From Coriaria nepalensis (Eukaryota; Streptophyta; Magnoliopsida; Cucurbitales; Coriariaceae): DNA of 64,000 bases. The DNA lies in NCBI GenBank assembly GCA_027186245.1, contig CP114498.1, positions 4,843,501 to 4,907,500 on the forward strand, written 5' to 3'. The notes under the pieces were generated by a model. The model did no database searches. It had not been told where the DNA came from and saw only the letters and a list, made by a program, of their open reading frames with translations. This document shows, one piece after another, positions 61,998 to 64,000 of the stretch; positions within the stretch are counted from its first letter, which is position 1, and every line of letters starts with the position of its first letter. The translations under genes were made by a program, and so were the position numbers.

Positions 61998-64000
61998 CTA
62001 TACGCCATAAGTGCATTCTCTAACCTCTTCTTGCTGCTCCAATTCTTCCACCTCTTCATCGAACATGTTAATCTCAATACCCAGTTCATACCCTGCCCAC
62101 TTCATATCACGAATCAAACTGTCAAGCGCGTCATAAATCTCTTTGCATCGTGGATGAGCCTTGTCAAAAATGAGAAACAAATGCAACTCATCCTTTACTT
62201 CAATCCAACTACACCCTGGCTCCTTCTTCAACTTGTAACACCTCATTGTTTGTCTTATCTCTGAGACTTTCTCCCACATTCCTGCACGAGCATAAATATT
62301 AGAGAGAAGAATATAAGCTGAAGAATCATCTGGCTCCAATTCCAAAATAGACCTCGCAGCCTTTTCTGCTACTTCCACATTGCCATGAATCTTGCAAATA
62401 CTTAGCAAAGTTCTCCATATAACAGCATCTGCTTCAAAAGGCATTTGCTCAATAAGCTTCAAAGACTCACCAACTCTACCCGACCTCCCAACTATATCCA
62501 CTATACAAGAGTAATGCTCCAATTCTGGGTATAGACCATACACGCTAAACATAGTCTGGAAATAATTCATCCCCTTTTCAACATTCCCTATATGAGCGCA
62601 AGCTCTAAGGACCGAAACAAAAGTTGAATGGTTCGGTTTCACATTCTCATGCAACATGCTTTCAAAGATTGCAAGGGCCTCTTCACCCAGACCATGACAG
62701 GCACATCCACAAATCATAGCATTCCATGTCACAAAATCACGCTTAGATGCTTTCTCAAATATAAGGAGGGAATCTCTCAGGTTTCCACATTTTGAATACA
62801 TATCAACAAGAGTACTGGTTAGATACACATCTGATTGAAGTTCTAGCTTGATAATGTTACCATGTATTTGCTTTCCAAGCCCAATAGTTGCCAGATTAGC
62901 ACAAGTATCAAGAACAGTGGCATAAGTGAAATTGTCAGGTTTTACACCCATACCCAACATATGAGAGAAGAATCTTTGTGCATCTTCACTTTGATTTTGT
63001 GATGAGAGTCCAGCAATAATTGCATTCCAAGAAACCATTGTTTGTTCTTCTAACCTGTAATGGATCTTTTCGGCTTCTCCTACCATTGCACACTTGCAAT
63101 ACATATCAACAAGTGCACTTCCTACAAATGTGTCAAGACCTATTCCAGATTTGATAATCCTGTTGTGAACTTCCATGCCTGCTTGTAAGGCTTTCTGACC
63201 AGCACAAGCTTTTAAAACACTTCCATAAGTGAATTCATCAGGTTCCATCCTTGAACGTAGCATCAAAACAAAATGAGATAGAGTCTTTTCTTTATTCTCA
63301 TTTTGCTCAAAAGCTGTAATAATTGCGTTCCAAGACACTGCATCCCTTCTTTCCATCTCATCAAACATGCAATAAGCTTCAGCTGGAGCTCCACATTTAC
63401 CATACATGTCTAAGATAGCATTTGCAACACAGATATTTGACCTTAAGTTAGTCTTAACTGCTAATCCATGGAGTTGAAGGCCCTCCAATTGCCTTCTTAT
63501 AGCTGCACAAGCACCAAATGCACCTGATAGGGATATTTCGTTGAAATGATGACCCGACTTCTGCAAAAGATGAAATAGCTCTAAGGCTTCAAACCCTTGG
63601 TCATTTCGAGCATGTCCTACAATAATGGCATTGTAAGATTGTAGACTATAGTTTGGCATTGAGTTAAATAGCTTCCTAGCTTCAACCATTCGGTCACATT
63701 TTGCATACATATCCATAGTGGCAGTTCCTACAATGACATCAGATCCAAAATCAGCTTTTAATGCATGTCCATGCAATTGAATGCCTAATCTCAAGGCAGA
63801 TAATCCTGCACAACCTCTAAATACACTAGCATAGGTTGATTGGCTCACCCCAATTCCTTCCTTCTGCATCTCCTTGAACAGATTTAAACCCTTAAAAAAC
63901 TCATTATTCTGAACACATCCAGCAATTAAAGCACTCCAAGAAACCCAATTCTTTCCTGGAATTTCAAAGAACATCTGAAGAGAATCGTCTAGCTTCTTAC
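61998..64000 (-). CDS. PLS-class pentatricopeptide repeat protein, E/E+ type (5' end outside window)
   Basis: Organellar RNA-binding protein; proteins of this class specify C-to-U RNA editing sites in mitochondria or plastids. The frame is open to the right edge, so Met at 63974 is not the true start (upstream in-frame residues read KKLDDSLQ). It contains a long series of PLS repeats with classical phrases: NWVSWSALIAGCVQN, VANAILDMYGKCG, DAVSWNAIITAFEQNE, VGSALVDMYCKC, LTSTLVDMYSKCGN, DFVTWNAMICGCACHG. It ends with an E-type domain (GRSGRVGESLKLIEQMP, YILLSNIYARAGMWE, KKEPGCSWIEVKDELH) and an acidic tail. No DYW domain is seen before the TAG stop at 61998-62000. It resembles Arabidopsis At3g02330 (MEF13) from memory; orthology is unverified. 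Intronless in the visible part. Confidence 0.93.
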   Translation of the reverse strand, partial: KKLDDSLQMFFEIPGKNWVSWSALIAGCVQNNEFFKGLNLFKEMQKEGIGVSQSTYASVFRGCAGLSALRLGIQLHGHALKADFGSDVIVGTATMDMYAKCDRMVEARKLFNSMPNYSLQSYNAIIVGHARNDQGFEALELFHLLQKSGHHFNEISLSGAFGACAAIRRQLEGLQLHGLAVKTNLRSNICVANAILDMYGKCGAPAEAYCMFDEMERRDAVSWNAIITAFEQNENKEKTLSHFVLMLRSRMEPDEFTYGSVLKACAGQKALQAGMEVHNRIIKSGIGLDTFVGSALVDMYCKCAMVGEAEKIHYRLEEQTMVSWNAIIAGLSSQNQSEDAQRFFSHMLGMGVKPDNFTYATVLDTCANLATIGLGKQIHGNIIKLELQSDVYLTSTLVDMYSKCGNLRDSLLIFEKASKRDFVTWNAMICGCACHGLGEEALAIFESMLHENVKPNHSTFVSVLRACAHIGNVEKGMNYFQTMFSVYGLYPELEHYSCIVDIVGRSGRVGESLKLIEQMPFEADAVIWRTLLSICKIHGNVEVAEKAARSILELEPDDSSAYILLSNIYARAGMWEKVSEIRQTMRCYKLKKEPGCSWIEVKDELHLFLIFDKAHPRCKEIYDALDSLIRDMKWAGYELGIEINMFDEEVEELEQQEEVRECTYGV

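Noticed and set aside
61761..62264. Plus-strand frames over the 3' end of the PPR gene
   Set aside because: They are antisense to the PPR coding region or its 3' UTR and have no recognisable similarity.

Overview
This window is nuclear DNA from a flowering plant, probably a eudicot. The evidence is: multi-intron genes with GT..AG splice sites for plant-typical proteins (a plant casein kinase I, a ROP-interactive CRIB protein, an NB-LRR resistance protein and a PLS-class PPR protein), AT-rich intergenic DNA, and many decayed plant transposable elements. I cannot name the species. No rRNA, tRNA or CRISPR array was recognised.

Layout. (1) 0.4-10 kb is a compact genic block. A casein kinase I gene (+, 5' end outside the window) converges on an 11-exon ESCRT-III VPS2 gene (-). 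(2) 10-16.6 kb holds a GA/AT-rich spacer and a copia-1 remnant that keeps a 5' LTR and a primer-binding site but is cut off in reverse transcriptase. (3) 16.7-18.1 kb is a four-exon RIC gene (-). (4) 19.2-24 kb is copia-2, a decayed copia element (-) interrupted by a 646-bp solo LTR with an intact 5-bp target-site duplication. (5) 24.4-27.1 kb is an intact single-exon NB-LRR gene (-). (6) 27-37 kb is AT-rich. It holds a degenerate long inverted-repeat element and parts of a MULE-type transposon: an Ulp1-like protease remnant with a 484-bp tandem duplication, and a transposase C-terminus with a SWIM finger and zinc knuckle. (7) 37.2-41 kb is an SRP14 gene (+). Its first coding exon is only the ATG, its first intron holds five near-identical 246-bp repeats, and its third intron holds an RTE LINE tail. 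(8) 41-59.6 kb is a transposon graveyard: copia fragments, an L1-type LINE fragment, two different hAT-type remnants and an unidentified coding-like stretch. (9) 59.9-61 kb is a frameshifted fragment of a 20S proteasome beta-5 gene. (10) 62-64 kb is the 3' two kilobases of a PPR gene (-) running off the right edge.

The six host genes with readable frames (kinase, VPS2, RIC, NB-LRR, SRP14, PPR) have unrelated housekeeping, signalling or immunity roles and do not form a pathway. Exon models were built by hand from splice consensus and family similarity. For VPS2, RIC and SRP14 the exon lengths sum to an uninterrupted frame from ATG to stop, which supports those models strongly. I found no convincing novel biological system. 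The most unusual structures are the 246-bp array in SRP14, the AT microsatellite that forms the RIC splice donor, the duplication lesion in the hAT BED finger, and the decayed beta-5 fragment beside the PPR gene.
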